A stretch of DNA of 64,000 bases from Glycomyces tritici (GTDB lineage Bacteria; Actinomycetota; Actinomycetes; Mycobacteriales; Micromonosporaceae): contig NZ_JAUEMJ010000006.1 of the NCBI RefSeq assembly GCF_030403505.1, positions 193,126 to 257,125 on the forward strand. The letters are read 5' to 3'. Shown here piece by piece: positions 1-8,002 of this stretch; positions within the stretch are counted from its first letter, which is position 1; the number at the start of each line of letters is the position of its first letter. The position numbers and the translations under genes were made by a program. The notes below the pieces were generated by a model. That model ran no database searches and had not been told where the DNA came from. It saw only the letters and a program-made list of their open reading frames with translations.

Positions 1-2156
1 GGAACTTCGGCTCCCCCGGCAACGACCCGGCCGCCGCGCACCGGTACACCGAGTCGCGCCTCGAGCCGCTCGCGATGGAGATGCTGCGCGACATCGACGA
101 GGAGTCGGTCGACTTCGAGCCGAACTACGACGGCAAGACCACCGAGCCCACGATCCTGCCCTCGCGGATCCCGAACCTGCTCATCAACGGCTCCGAGGGC
201 ATCGCGGTCGGCATGGCCACCAAGATCCCGCCGCACAACCTGCGCGAGGTCGCGGCGGCCGTCGACTGGTGCCTGGACCACCCGGAGGCCACCGAGGAGG
301 AGGCCCTGGAGGAGATCCTCGGGATCATCACCGGGCCCGACTTCCCCACCGGCGCCACGATCCTCGGGCGCGCCGCGATCGAGGACGCGTACCGCACGGG
401 CCGCGGCTCGATCCGCATGCGCGCCGTGATCGAGGTCGAGGAGGACTCCAAGGGCCGCCCCTGCCTCGTCGTCACCGAACTGCCGTACCAGGTCAACCCC
501 GACAACCTGGCCGAGCGCATCGCCGACCTCGTCAAAGAGGGCAAGCTCGGCGGCATCGCGGACATTCGCGACGAGTCCTCGGGCCGCACCGGCATGCGGA
601 TCGTGGTCGTGCTCAAGCGCGACGCGGTCCCGAAGGTCGTGCTCAACAACCTGTACAAGCACACGCAGCTGCAGGACACGTTCGGCGCGAACATGCTCGC
701 GCTGGTCGACGGCGTCCCGCGGACGCTGAACATCGCCCAGATGGTCCGCTACTACGTGGCGCACCAGATCGAGGTCATCGTCCGGCGCACCCAGTACCGG
801 ATGCGCAAGGCCGAGGAGCGCGCCCACATCCTGCGCGGCCTCGCCAAGGCCCTCGACCTGCTCGACGAGACGATCGCGCTCATCCGCCGCTCGCCTTCGG
901 CAGAGGAGTCGAAGCAGGGCCTGATGAGCCTGCTCGACGTCGACGAGATCCAGGCCGTGGCCATCCTCGACATGCAGCTGCGCCGCCTCGCCGCCCTCGA
1001 ACGGCAGCGGATCATCGACGAGCTCACCGAGATCGAGACGAAGATCGCCGACCTGGCCGACATCCTGGCCAAGCCCGAGCGGCAGCGCCTCATCCTGCGC
1101 GAGGAGCTCGGCGCGGTCGTGGCCCGCTGGGGCGACGAGCGGCGCACGGTGATCATGCCCGACGCCGGCGAGGTGTCCATGGAGGACCTCATCGCCCGCG
1201 AGGACATCGTGGTCACGATCACCCGCGGCGGCTACGTCAAGCGCACCAAGACCGACGCGTTCCGCTCGCAGAAGCGCGGCGGGAAGGGCGTCCAGGGCGC
1301 GCAGCTCAAGCAGGACGACATCGTCAGCCACTTCTTCGTGTGCACCACGCACGACTGGATCCTGTTCTTCACCAACAAGGGCCGCGTCTACCGGGCGAAG
1401 GCCTACGAGCTGCCGGAGGCGAGCCGCACGGCCCGTGGGCAGCATGTGGCGAACATCCTGGCGTTCGGCCCGGACGAGCACATCGCGCAGGTCATCCAGC
1501 TGGCCAACTACGAGGTCACGCCGTACCTGGTGCTCGCGACCCGCAACGGCCTGGTCAAGAAGTCCAAGCTCACGGACTTCGACTCCCCCCGCACGGGCGG
1601 CCTCATCGGCATCAACCTGCGCGACGGTGACGAGCTGGTGGGCGCGGCGCTCATCCAGCAGGAGGACGACCTGCTGCTGGTCTCGCGCAAGGCGCAGTCG
1701 ATCCGCTTCCAGGCGACCGACGAGGCGCTGCGGCCCATGGGCCGCGCGACCAGCGGTGTGATCGGGATGCGGTTCGTCGGGGACGACGAACTGCTCACCA
1801 TGATCGTTCTGCGCGATAATATGGACATCCTCGTGGCCACCAGCCGCGGTTACGCGAAGCGGACTCCGGTCGACGCGTACCCGCAGCAGGGCCGCGGCGG
1901 CAAGGGCGTCCTGACCGCGAAGATCACGGAACGGCGCGGCGACCTGGTGGGGGCGCTGTCGGTGACGCCGGACGACGAGCTGTTCGCGATCACCTCGGAG
2001 GGAGGCGTCATCAGGACTCCGGTGCAGCCGGTCCGTCAGACTTCGGACCGCAACACTATGGGCGTCAAGCTGATCGACCTGCCCGACGAGGTCTCGCTGC
2101 TCGCGATCACCCAGAGCGCCGAGGAACCGGAACCCGATGAGGGGCAGGACGAGTAG
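1..2156 (+). CDS. gyrA: DNA gyrase subunit A (5' truncated by window edge)
   Basis: Subunit A of DNA gyrase, which cuts and religates DNA to introduce negative supercoils. The reading frame is open from base 3 and starts inside the catalytic domain: NFGSPGND, then [10 protein letters not shown], which carries the active-site tyrosine (codon at 45-47, equivalent to E. coli Tyr122). The breakage-reunion domain, coiled coil and C-terminal beta-pinwheel follow; the GyrA-box is QKRGGKG near 1270-1290. About 718 residues are present and roughly the first 110-120 are missing. The stop TAG touches the ATG of the next gene, so the two are probably co-transcribed. Certain identification; partial only because the window begins here. 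Confidence 0.98.
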   Translation, partial: NFGSPGNDPAAAHRYTESRLEPLAMEMLRDIDEESVDFEPNYDGKTTEPTILPSRIPNLLINGSEGIAVGMATKIPPHNLREVAAAVDWCLDHPEATEEEALEEILGIITGPDFPTGATILGRAAIEDAYRTGRGSIRMRAVIEVEEDSKGRPCLVVTELPYQVNPDNLAERIADLVKEGKLGGIADIRDESSGRTGMRIVVVLKRDAVPKVVLNNLYKHTQLQDTFGANMLALVDGVPRTLNIAQMVRYYVAHQIEVIVRRTQYRMRKAEERAHILRGLAKALDLLDETIALIRRSPSAEESKQGLMSLLDVDEIQAVAILDMQLRRLAALERQRIIDELTEIETKIADLADILAKPERQRLILREELGAVVARWGDERRTVIMPDAGEVSMEDLIAREDIVVTITRGGYVKRTKTDAFRSQKRGGKGVQGAQLKQDDIVSHFFVCTTHDWILFFTNKGRVYRAKAYELPEASRTARGQHVANILAFGPDEHIAQVIQLANYEVTPYLVLATRNGLVKKSKLTDFDSPRTGGLIGINLRDGDELVGAALIQQEDDLLLVSRKAQSIRFQATDEALRPMGRATSGVIGMRFVGDDELLTMIVLRDNMDILVATSRGYAKRTPVDAYPQQGRGGKGVLTAKITERRGDLVGALSVTPDDELFAITSEGGVIRTPVQPVRQTSDRNTMGVKLIDLPDEVSLLAITQSAEEPEPDEGQDE

Positions 2157-2867
2157 ATGACCGAAGCGAAGGCCACCGCTGCGGAGACCGAGCGCGATGC
2201 AGACGTTCCGGAGTTCGTCTCCGACACGTCCGCGCCGGCCGAGCAGGTGAAATCCGAGGACTCGGTGTCGTCGGCTTCCACTGCGCCGTCCGCTCCCGCC
2301 CAGGACCAGACGCTGACGCTGCGCCGCCCGCCGGGCATGACGCCGCCGCCGGTGACCCCGGACTCGATCCCGTCCTCATCGACGGGCAACACCGCGGCGA
2401 ACCAGGCCGCGGGCGTGGCGTCCTCGGCCCGCGTCGCGGACGCCGTCCGCGCCGCCCGCGCCGCGGTGAGCCAGGCGGCCGCTCGCGGCCCGCGCCGGGC
2501 CCGCCTGCGGCTCAAGCGGATCGACCCGTGGTCGGTGATGAAGTTCTCGTTCGCCGTCTCGATCGTGCTGTTCATCGTGATGGTCGTGGCGACCACGGTC
2601 CTGTACATCGCGCTCGACGCGATGGGCGTGTTCGACACCGTGAACGACATGCTGCAGATGCTCATGGGCACCAACGCCGACGACGCCGCCGGCGGCAGCA
2701 CGGAGACCTTCCGGATCACCGCGAAGGGCGTCATCGGGGCTGCGGCCCTGCTCGGCGTGGTGAACATGGTCCTGTTCACGGCGCTGGCGACGCTCGGCTC
2801 GTTCATCTACAACGTGTGCGCCGACCTCGTGGGCGGCGTCGAAGTGACGCTCGCCGAACGCGACTAG
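2157..2867 (+). CDS. DUF3566 domain transmembrane protein downstream of gyrA
   Basis: A 236-residue inner-membrane protein of unknown molecular function. The first ~120 residues are low-complexity, rich in Ala, Ser, Pro and acidic residues. The DUF3566 core follows (LRLKRIDPWSVMKFSF), with two membrane helices at about 128-155 and 195-220. The same gene sits directly after gyrA in most Actinomycetota (Rv0007 in M. tuberculosis). The ATG begins at the base after the gyrA stop, so it is translated from the gyrase transcript. A strong hairpin just after the stop ends the unit. The family is clear; its role is not established. Confidence 0.93.
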   Translation: MTEAKATAAETERDADVPEFVSDTSAPAEQVKSEDSVSSASTAPSAPAQDQTLTLRRPPGMTPPPVTPDSIPSSSTGNTAANQAAGVASSARVADAVRAARAAVSQAAARGPRRARLRLKRIDPWSVMKFSFAVSIVLFIVMVVATTVLYIALDAMGVFDTVNDMLQMLMGTNADDAAGGSTETFRITAKGVIGAAALLGVVNMVLFTALATLGSFIYNVCADLVGGVEVTLAERD

Positions 2868-2880
2868 CGGCAAGCGAACC

Positions 2881-2912
2881 GAATGCCCGCGGCCTGGCGG
2901 CCGCGGGCATTC
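2881..2912 (+). terminator. Hairpin terminator after gyrA-DUF3566
   Basis: Perfect 14-bp GC-rich stem (GAATGCCCGCGGCC pairs with 2899-2912) with a TGGC loop, 13 bases after the DUF3566 stop. There is no U tract, which is usual in high-GC actinobacteria. Confidence 0.8.
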
Positions 2913-3027
2913 GCCTTCCCCGATCGCGGCAGTGACGGCCGTCCCTCACCGCAGGGGGCCTATATCGCGATCGATATCGGGATGCGGTAATCTTTCTCAG
3001 CGCTGCCGATGAGGCCGCAACCTATAA

Positions 3028-3104
3028 GGGCGTATAGCTCAGGTGGTTAGAGCGTCGAGCTGATAACTCGAAGGTCCCAAGTTCGAGTCTTGGTACGCCC
3101 ACCA
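3028..3104 (+). tRNA. ileT: tRNA-Ile (GAT)
   Basis: Cloverleaf with acceptor stem GGGCGTA (3028-3034) pairing with TACGCCC (3094-3100), discriminator A and an encoded CCA end (3102-3104). The anticodon arm TCGAG-CTGATAA-CTCGA places anticodon GAT at 3062-3064, and the T arm contains GTTCGAGTC. A TAATCT hexamer at 2988-2993 is a likely -10 box. A 6-bp-arm palindrome (2962-2977, ATATCG...CGATAT) lies just upstream, where the -35 region would be. Confidence 0.98.
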
Positions 3105-3106
3105 AC

Positions 3107-3133
3107 AACCCGCCGGTTCACGGCGGGTTTTTT
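3107..3133 (+). terminator. Intrinsic terminator after tRNA-Ile
   Basis: Nine-bp stem AACCCGCCG / CGGCGGGTT with a 5-base loop, running into six T residues. A classical U-tailed terminator three bases beyond the encoded CCA. Confidence 0.88.
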
Positions 3134-3224
3134 CATGCCTGTGGCCTGTGCCGCCCCGCGGAACATCCGGGCCGCCCGGGGCCTTGCACCCGGTGGACCC
3201 CGTTCATCGAGAAAGCAGCCCGCC

Positions 3225-3827
3225 ATGCCCGACGCGCCCCGCTCGTTCCTGTTCCTCCTCGGCTCCTCCCGCACCGGCGGGAACACCGAGGCCCTCGCCC
3301 GCACCGCCGCCGAGCAGCTCGAACCCGAGGCCACGCAGCGGTGGATCCACCTGGGCGAGCTGGGCCTGCCGCCGTTCCACGACCGCCGCCACACCGGGGA
3401 CGGCACGACGCCGGCCGCCGAGGGCGCCGAGCGGCTCGTGCAGGATGCGACCCTCGCCGCCACGGACCTCGTGATCGCCTCGCCCCTGTACTGGTACTCG
3501 GTGAGCGCCTCGGTGAAGCACTACCTCGACTACTGGTCGGGCTGGATGCGCGTCCCCGGCCTGGACTTCAAGGCCCGCATGGCGGGCCGGCGCCTGTGGG
3601 GCGTCACCGCGTACGCGGACGACGCCGCGGGCGCGGCCGCGCCGCTCGCCGGGACGCTGCGCCTGAGCGCCGCCTACCTGAAGATGGACTGGCGGGGCGT
3701 GCTCCTGGGCTACGGCTCCCGCCCCGGCGACGTCGACCGCGACGGCAGGGCCCGCGCCGCCGCCGAGACCTTCTTCCGCACCGCCCCTGCGGACTCCGCC
3801 ACGCAGACACCGGGCGTCCTGTACTGA
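3225..3827 (+). CDS. NAD(P)H-dependent FMN reductase-like flavoprotein
   Basis: A 200-residue protein with the flavodoxin-like fold of NADPH-dependent FMN reductases/quinone reductases. The N-terminal strand-loop LLGSSRTGGNTEAL (about residues 10-23) is the FMN-phosphate loop. SPLYWYSVSASVKHYLDYW (about 86-104) is the typical aromatic segment over the flavin. It probably transfers hydride from NAD(P)H to a small acceptor in the cytoplasm; the substrate cannot be told. ATG 3225 was chosen because the frame upstream runs back through the tRNA. It stands alone between the two tRNA genes. Confidence 0.85.
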   Translation: MPDAPRSFLFLLGSSRTGGNTEALARTAAEQLEPEATQRWIHLGELGLPPFHDRRHTGDGTTPAAEGAERLVQDATLAATDLVIASPLYWYSVSASVKHYLDYWSGWMRVPGLDFKARMAGRRLWGVTAYADDAAGAAAPLAGTLRLSAAYLKMDWRGVLLGYGSRPGDVDRDGRARAAAETFFRTAPADSATQTPGVLY

Positions 3828-3941
3828 CAGGTACCGGCCCGGCGGCTGGCCGGGTCGCGGTTCGCTATGCTGAGGCGCATCGTGCAATGCCGATCACGGT
3901 GTTGCTGTACGCGGCAATCTCTGATATGGGGGCCTGGGTCC

Positions 3942-4073
3942 ATGTGGAAGAAGATCCTGATCGTCGCCGGCGTGGCCACGGTCGCGTTCGTCGTGGCCAA
4001 GAAGGTCAAGTCGATCAACGACGACCGCACCCTGTGGCACGAGGCCACCACCTCCGCCGAGGACGTGCGCTAG
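3942..4073 (+). CDS. DLW-39 family small membrane protein
   Basis: A 43-residue protein: one membrane helix (ILIVAGVATVAFVVA, about 5-19), a basic patch KKVKS, then a short polar tail containing RTLWHEAT, the position of the DLW motif of this actinobacterial family. Members lie in the gyrA-tRNA-Ile-tRNA-Ala interval in many Actinomycetota, as here. The function is unknown. The start is the ATG immediately before the helix; a longer reading from 3867 adds a Cys/Arg-rich leader unlike the family. Confidence 0.82.
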   Translation: MWKKILIVAGVATVAFVVAKKVKSINDDRTLWHEATTSAEDVR

Positions 4074-4187
4074 CGAATTGCGTTAGCCAGCTCACTGCCG
4101 TCCGGGTATCCTCGCTGTTGCGGTGAGCGCAACGGCGATACTTGGAGAGGTCCAGTCCCGTAGGGTTCCGTCCGCGCGACTGACCGA

Positions 4188-4260
4188 GGGGCCTTAGCTC
4201 AATTGGCAGAGCACCTGCTTTGCAAGCAGGGGGTTAGGAGTTCGATTCTCCTAGGCTCCA
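4188..4260 (+). tRNA. alaT: tRNA-Ala (TGC)
   Basis: Acceptor stem GGGGCCT / AGGCTCC contains the G3:U70 wobble pair that identifies alanine tRNAs. The anticodon arm CCTGC-TTTGCAA-GCAGG gives anticodon TGC at 4221-4223, with a standard T arm (GTTCGATTC). No CCA is encoded after discriminator A4260, unlike the neighbouring tRNA-Ile. Confidence 0.98.
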
Positions 4261-4270
4261 CAGCATGGAA

Positions 4271-4308
4271 CGAGAGCGGCGTCAGCTTCAGGGCTGGCGC
4301 CGCTCTCG
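4271..4308 (+). terminator. Terminator hairpin after tRNA-Ala
   Basis: Sixteen-bp stem (4271-4286 with 4293-4308, one G:U pair) and a 6-base loop, 10 bases past the tRNA. It also lies at the 3' end of the convergent regulator gene, so it may serve both strands. Confidence 0.8.
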
Positions 4309-4329
4309 CGTTGCCCGCCATCGTGCCCG

Positions 4330-5415
4330 TCAGCGCAGGACGGCTGCCAGGGTGTCGGCTCCCAGTGCCGTCAGGTCAGGAAGGTTGAGGGTGTAGCGGA
4401 CGTAGCGGCCGTGCCGCTCCGCGGTGAGCAGGCCGGCGCGGCGCAGGACGGCGAGGTGGCGGGAGACCTCCGGCGCCGAGAGCTCCCAGGCGTGGGCGAG
4501 CTCGCCGGTGGTGTGCGGCCCTCGGGCGAGGGTGCGCAGCAGCCGCAGCCGCACCGGGTGCGCGAGCGCCTCCAGGCGGCGGGTGACGGTCTCCAGGGGC
4601 ACCGGCGCCGACGGACCCGCCTCGGCGACGGGGTACTGGACGACCGGCTGCCATCCGGTCGCGGTGATCACCACCAGGTGCGGGCGGCCGAAGACGCTGG
4701 GGAGGAAGGTGACCCCGGTGCCCTGGGCGGTGATCGCCTTGTCCTGCAGCTTGTCCACGATGATGTGGCCGCCGTCGGGCGACAGGGCGACGGCGCTGGA
4801 GATCGAGGCGAGCGCCGGCCCGACGCCCTGGCGCTGCAGGAGGTGGTGCTTCAGGCGCAGGTCGGTGGCGAGCGGCACGGCCGCGTTCGCCCAGGCGTCG
4901 TCGAAGAAGGCCTCGGCGCACTGCTCGAGGGTGCGCCGCACCCGCTCCCGCACGGCGGCGGGGTCGGCGAGGAGCCGTTCGGCGAAGGCCTCCTGGAGGG
5001 CGCCGCGGGCTTGGGCGAGGTCCAGTGCCCGGTTGCGGGCGGTCTCGTCGGCGAGGGGCGACGGCGCGCCGAAGCGCACCCGGTTGTTGCCGCACGTGGT
5101 GATGAGCGCGGCGGTCACGTACGCCTCGTCGTCGATCCGGTCCACGTCGTCCAGCTCTTCGGCGAGGGTGAGCCGGGGACGGGCGGGGACCAGGAAGCCG
5201 GCTCGTGAAGAGCGCCAGAGGAACTCGGCCTCCCGCAGCCGCTCGGCCAGCTCCGGCGGGAGCCCCGCCCAGACGTCCGCGGCCCAGCCGGCGTACTGCG
5301 GGTGGTGCCCGGGCTCGGCGAGCACGTGCAGCATCGCGGTCAGCTCGGCCAGCGGGGAGGCGGCGAACCGCAGCTGCCCCGGCCCCAGGCCGCCGATTTC
5401 GATCCTCAGCGTCAC
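4330..5415 (-). CDS. ArsR-type winged-helix regulator with DUF5937 N-terminal domain
   Basis: A 361-residue transcription factor. Residues ~1-265 form a DUF5937-like domain, presumed to sense a ligand. The C-terminal ~85 residues are an ArsR winged helix: RLEALAHPVRLRLLRTLARG, then the recognition helix region SAPEVSRHLAVLRRAGLL and the wing RHGRYVRYTLN. No metal-binding cysteines are seen, so the signal is unlikely to be metal. It starts at GTG 5415, preceded by a GGGGGA ribosome site, and is divergent from an MFS exporter. A perfect inverted repeat between them (5455-5475) is its likely operator, suggesting autoregulated drug-efflux control. The domain call is firm; the inducer is unknown. 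Confidence 0.85.
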   Translation of the reverse strand: MTLRIEIGGLGPGQLRFAASPLAELTAMLHVLAEPGHHPQYAGWAADVWAGLPPELAERLREAEFLWRSSRAGFLVPARPRLTLAEELDDVDRIDDEAYVTAALITTCGNNRVRFGAPSPLADETARNRALDLAQARGALQEAFAERLLADPAAVRERVRRTLEQCAEAFFDDAWANAAVPLATDLRLKHHLLQRQGVGPALASISSAVALSPDGGHIIVDKLQDKAITAQGTGVTFLPSVFGRPHLVVITATGWQPVVQYPVAEAGPSAPVPLETVTRRLEALAHPVRLRLLRTLARGPHTTGELAHAWELSAPEVSRHLAVLRRAGLLTAERHGRYVRYTLNLPDLTALGADTLAAVLR

Positions 5416-5454
5416 TCCCCCATCATCCCCGCACGCCAGAGCGCCCGCCGCGTC

Positions 5455-5475
5455 GGTTGACGGACATCGTCAACC
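5455..5475. promoter_or_regulatory. Perfect palindromic operator between DUF5937 regulator and MFS gene
   Basis: GGTTGACG - GACAT - CGTCAACC: two perfect 8-bp arms around a 5-bp spacer. It is 40 bases before the regulator's start and 112 before the annotated MFS start. Size and symmetry suit an ArsR-family dimer. Assignment to the adjacent regulator is by position. Confidence 0.75.
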
Positions 5476-5586
5476 CACCCCCCCGGCCCCCCCGCCCCAC
5501 CCACCCGTTCCGCCCACGGAACCACCACCAAGCTCCGGCCGCTCGTCCGCGCCTCCGGAGGCCCCCGCTACGCGCTCGCGCTGGCC

Positions 5587-6774
5587 GTGGACGCCATCGG
5601 CACCGGACTGCTCCGGCCCTTCCTGCTGCTCTACGGGATGCTCGTGCTGGAGCTCTCCGCGCCGGCCACCGGCGTCGCGATGACCGCGGGCATCGTCGCG
5701 GGCCTGGGGTGCATGCCCGCGGTGGGACGCTGGCTCGACCGGGGCGCGCGCAGCACCGTGGTGGCGGCGTCGATGCTGGTGCGGGTGGCGGGCGTGGTGC
5801 TGCTGCTGGCCGCCCCGGCGGGGAGCGTCTGGATGTTCGGGGCGGCGGCGCTCTTCCTCGGCATCGGCAACCAGGCGTGGCCCGCCGCGCACGCGGCCCT
5901 CGTGGCGACGGTCTCGCATGGTCGCGAGCGCGACACGGCCCTCGCGGTGGGCCGCGCCCTGCGCAACGCCGGGATGGGCGCGGGCGCGCTCCTCGCGACC
6001 GCGTTCCTGACTGGGGGCGCACTCGCGATGCAGGTGCTGGCGGGCGCCACCGGACTCGCCTACCTGATCGCGGCGGCCCTGGCGTGGTCGGTCAAGGTGC
6101 GGGCCGACCCGGAAGCCGCCGTCGCCGAGGCCCAGGGGCCGGCGCCGCGGATGCGGACGCTGCTGGGCGCCAACGTGATCTACGTGTTCTGCCTCAACGT
6201 GCCCGAGATCGCGCTGCCGCTGATCCTGGTGACCCACTTGGACGCGTCACCGATGTGGTCGGCGCTGGTCTTCGTGGCGAACACCGTGCTGGTGGTCACC
6301 TTGCAAGTGCCCGTGACGATGCTGATGGCCCGGTACTCCCGGCGGGCCGCGCTGGTCCTGGCGGGTGCCGTCATCGCCGCGTCCTATCTCGGGTTCCTTG
6401 CGGCCACCCTGCTCGGGCACGGCTGGGGCGCGCCTGCGGTCGCCGCCGTGTCGGTGGTCTGCACCTTCGGCGAGATCCTCTACGCCGGCAGCGCCACGGC
6501 GCTCGTCACCGCCGTCGCCCCCGCGCATCTGCTGGGGCGGGCCCTCTCGCGCTTCCAGATGTCCACGGGCTTCGGCCTCGCCGTCTCCCCCGCGGTCATC
6601 ACCGTGCTCGCCGCCCACGGCCCGGTCGCGCTCTGGGGCGGCCTCGCCGCGGGGACGCTCGCCGCCGCGGGAGCCGTTGCCGCCGAGAAGGACCAGGCGG
6701 GGCGCTTGATCGCCGGGGACATGGCCGCGGCGAGTGCGCACAGGGTTCCGGAGGCGAGCCACGCGAGGTCGTAG
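5587..6774 (+). CDS. MFS transporter (drug-efflux type)
   Basis: A 395-residue (as called) major facilitator with about 11-12 hydrophobic helices and the loop RWLDRGARSTVVAAS between helices 2 and 3. It is likely a proton-coupled exporter in the inner membrane, controlled by the divergent DUF5937 regulator. GTG 5587 is the first ordinary start codon in this frame. However, the frame is open back to 5461, and the preceding codons (LRPLVRASGGPRYALALAV) read like the genuine N-terminus and first helix of this family. No ATG, GTG or TTG lies there in frame. The true start may be lost through an extra C in the C-rich runs at 5476-5512. Confidence 0.82.
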   Translation: MDAIGTGLLRPFLLLYGMLVLELSAPATGVAMTAGIVAGLGCMPAVGRWLDRGARSTVVAASMLVRVAGVVLLLAAPAGSVWMFGAAALFLGIGNQAWPAAHAALVATVSHGRERDTALAVGRALRNAGMGAGALLATAFLTGGALAMQVLAGATGLAYLIAAALAWSVKVRADPEAAVAEAQGPAPRMRTLLGANVIYVFCLNVPEIALPLILVTHLDASPMWSALVFVANTVLVVTLQVPVTMLMARYSRRAALVLAGAVIAASYLGFLAATLLGHGWGAPAVAAVSVVCTFGEILYAGSATALVTAVAPAHLLGRALSRFQMSTGFGLAVSPAVITVLAAHGPVALWGGLAAGTLAAAGAVAAEKDQAGRLIAGDMAAASAHRVPEASHARS

Positions 6775-6824
6775 GCGCCGGTGGGGTCGCGGGTGACCCC
6801 GGCGGCGGACGTTCGCCGGCCGGT

Positions 6825-6856
6825 GACCGGCGGCGGTCGCTCGACCGCCGCCGGTC
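6825..6856. terminator. Bidirectional terminator hairpin
   Basis: Perfect 14-bp stem GACCGGCGGCGGTC / GACCGCCGCCGGTC with loop GCTC, between the convergent MFS gene and the DUF2892-like gene. The rest of 6775-6967 shows no gene. Confidence 0.82.
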
Positions 6857-6967
6857 CGGGACCTGCCCGGTGGATCGGGCAGGTCGTTCTGCGGCCCAGT
6901 GGCCGTGCCGACGCGATGGCGGTGCCGGGATCGCGTCGGCCACCGGCGCCACGGGTGCGCGCCGGCC

Positions 6968-7225
6968 CTAGCGGCGCTGCAACTGGCAGCTGCCGTCCAC
7001 GCATTCGCGGTGCAGGCGCCCCCGGGAGACCGTCTCGATGAGCCCGAGCACCCAGCACACGGGGCAGCCGCGCAGTGCGAGCAGGCCGACCGGGGCGAGC
7101 ACGAGGCTCACGAGCCCGAAGGCGGGCAGGAGCGCGAACGCGGCGATCAAGAGGCCGAAGCCGAGGACGCCGCGCGCCACATGGCGGGGCACGGACTTGC
7201 TCGCGAAACTCCCGTCACCCGCCAT
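6968..7225 (-). CDS. DUF2892-like small membrane protein with cysteine tail
   Basis: An 85-residue protein with two hydrophobic helices (about 17-35 and 38-52) followed by RGCPVCWVLGLIET, resembling the end of DUF2892/YgaP-type membrane domains (WCPLY.LLGI.T). The tail adds CVDGSC. The four cysteines in two CxxC/CxxxxC-like pairs could bind metal or form disulfides. It is the last gene of a three-gene minus-strand operon, overlapping the upstream sigma gene by 11 bases, so translation is coupled. Function unknown. Confidence 0.65.
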   Translation of the reverse strand: MAGDGSFASKSVPRHVARGVLGFGLLIAAFALLPAFGLVSLVLAPVGLLALRGCPVCWVLGLIETVSRGRLHRECVDGSCQLQRR

Positions 7226-7763
7226 GGCGGCCTCCTGCGCGGTCGAGCTCCTCCTGGACTGCCGCGCGGGCGCGGTGGAGCCTGGATTTCATCGCGGCCG
7301 TGCTGATCCCGAGCGCGTCGGCGGTCATGCGGCCGCTGTAGCCCTGGACGTCGCGCATGATGAGCACGCGGCGCTGCTCGGCCGGGAGCGCGGCGATCGC
7401 GTCTGCGACGATCCCCGCTTCCAGGAGCTGCAGCGCTGCATCCTCCGCTGAGGGCACCGTCCGGTCGGGGAGCGGCTCGCGGTGGCGCATGGCGAGCTTC
7501 GCCCGCCGGACGCATTCGTTGCGCACGATGCGGAACATCCAGGCCGCGAGCGCCCCGGTGGCGCGCAGCATCCCGATCTTGCGGTACAGGATGATGAGCG
7601 CCTCCTGCGCCGCGTCCTCCGCGTCCTGCGGTGTGGTGCAGAGCGAGTGGGCGAACCGGCGCACGTGCGGGTGCGAGCCGGAGACGAGCGCGGTGATCGC
7701 GCGGCCGTCCCCGTCCTGGGCGGCGGCGATGAGCGCTTCGTCGGGCCAGGCGGTCCTATCCAC
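7215..7763 (-). CDS. ECF-type RNA polymerase sigma factor
   Basis: A 182-residue sigma factor. Region 2 contains EDAAQEALIILYRKIGMLR and the -10 recognition stretch with WMFRIVRNECVRRAK. Region 4 (about 118-170) has LPAEQRRVLIMRDVQGYS and an HTH (TADALGISTAAMKSRLHRAR). It redirects RNA polymerase to an unknown regulon. The start is GTG 7763 with AGGAGG upstream; it overlaps the end of a 29-residue membrane peptide gene. No classical anti-sigma gene is adjacent; the two small membrane proteins flanking it in the operon are candidates for that role. Confidence 0.88.
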   Translation of the reverse strand: MDRTAWPDEALIAAAQDGDGRAITALVSGSHPHVRRFAHSLCTTPQDAEDAAQEALIILYRKIGMLRATGALAAWMFRIVRNECVRRAKLAMRHREPLPDRTVPSAEDAALQLLEAGIVADAIAALPAEQRRVLIMRDVQGYSGRMTADALGISTAAMKSRLHRARAAVQEELDRAGGRHGG

Positions 7764-7845
7764 GCCGTGCCCTCCTGCGCAGCACTACGACACTGCAGAC
7801 GCCCATGAGCAGCACCAGGACTCCGATTGCGATGGCGACGACCAT
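7756..7845 (-). CDS. 29-residue single-helix membrane peptide, first gene of sigma operon
   Basis: A short ORF: ATG 7845, preceded by GGGAGG at 5-base spacing, then MVVAIAIGVLVLLMGV and a further hydrophobic stretch ending RRRARRG. It is one membrane helix with a positive cytoplasmic end. Its TAG stop overlaps the GTG start of the sigma gene, whose AGGAGG lies inside it. The good ribosome site, coupled overlap and membrane-like composition argue it is real despite its size. It might tether or inhibit the sigma factor; that is speculation. Confidence 0.55.
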   Translation of the reverse strand: MVVAIAIGVLVLLMGVCSVVVLRRRARRG

Positions 7846-8002
7846 GACGACCTCCCTATCCGGACCGGCCCGTCTGACCGGTCGGATAAGAGAGGCGTGC
7901 AGGGGCGCGAAGGATTCGCGTCCGCCCTGATTTTCTCCCGCGGCCCCGGACGGGCTGACAGCGGCGTTGATGGCGTGCGCGCTGATGCGGCAAGATGGGC
8001 CG

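Noticed and set aside
269..1630. 453-codon frame within gyrA
   Set aside because: Arg/Gly/His-rich shadow of gyrA in another frame.
2941..3027. Possible DnaA boxes or oriC near gyrA
   Set aside because: The only structure is a short AT palindrome at the tRNA promoter; no TTATCCACA-like boxes were found.
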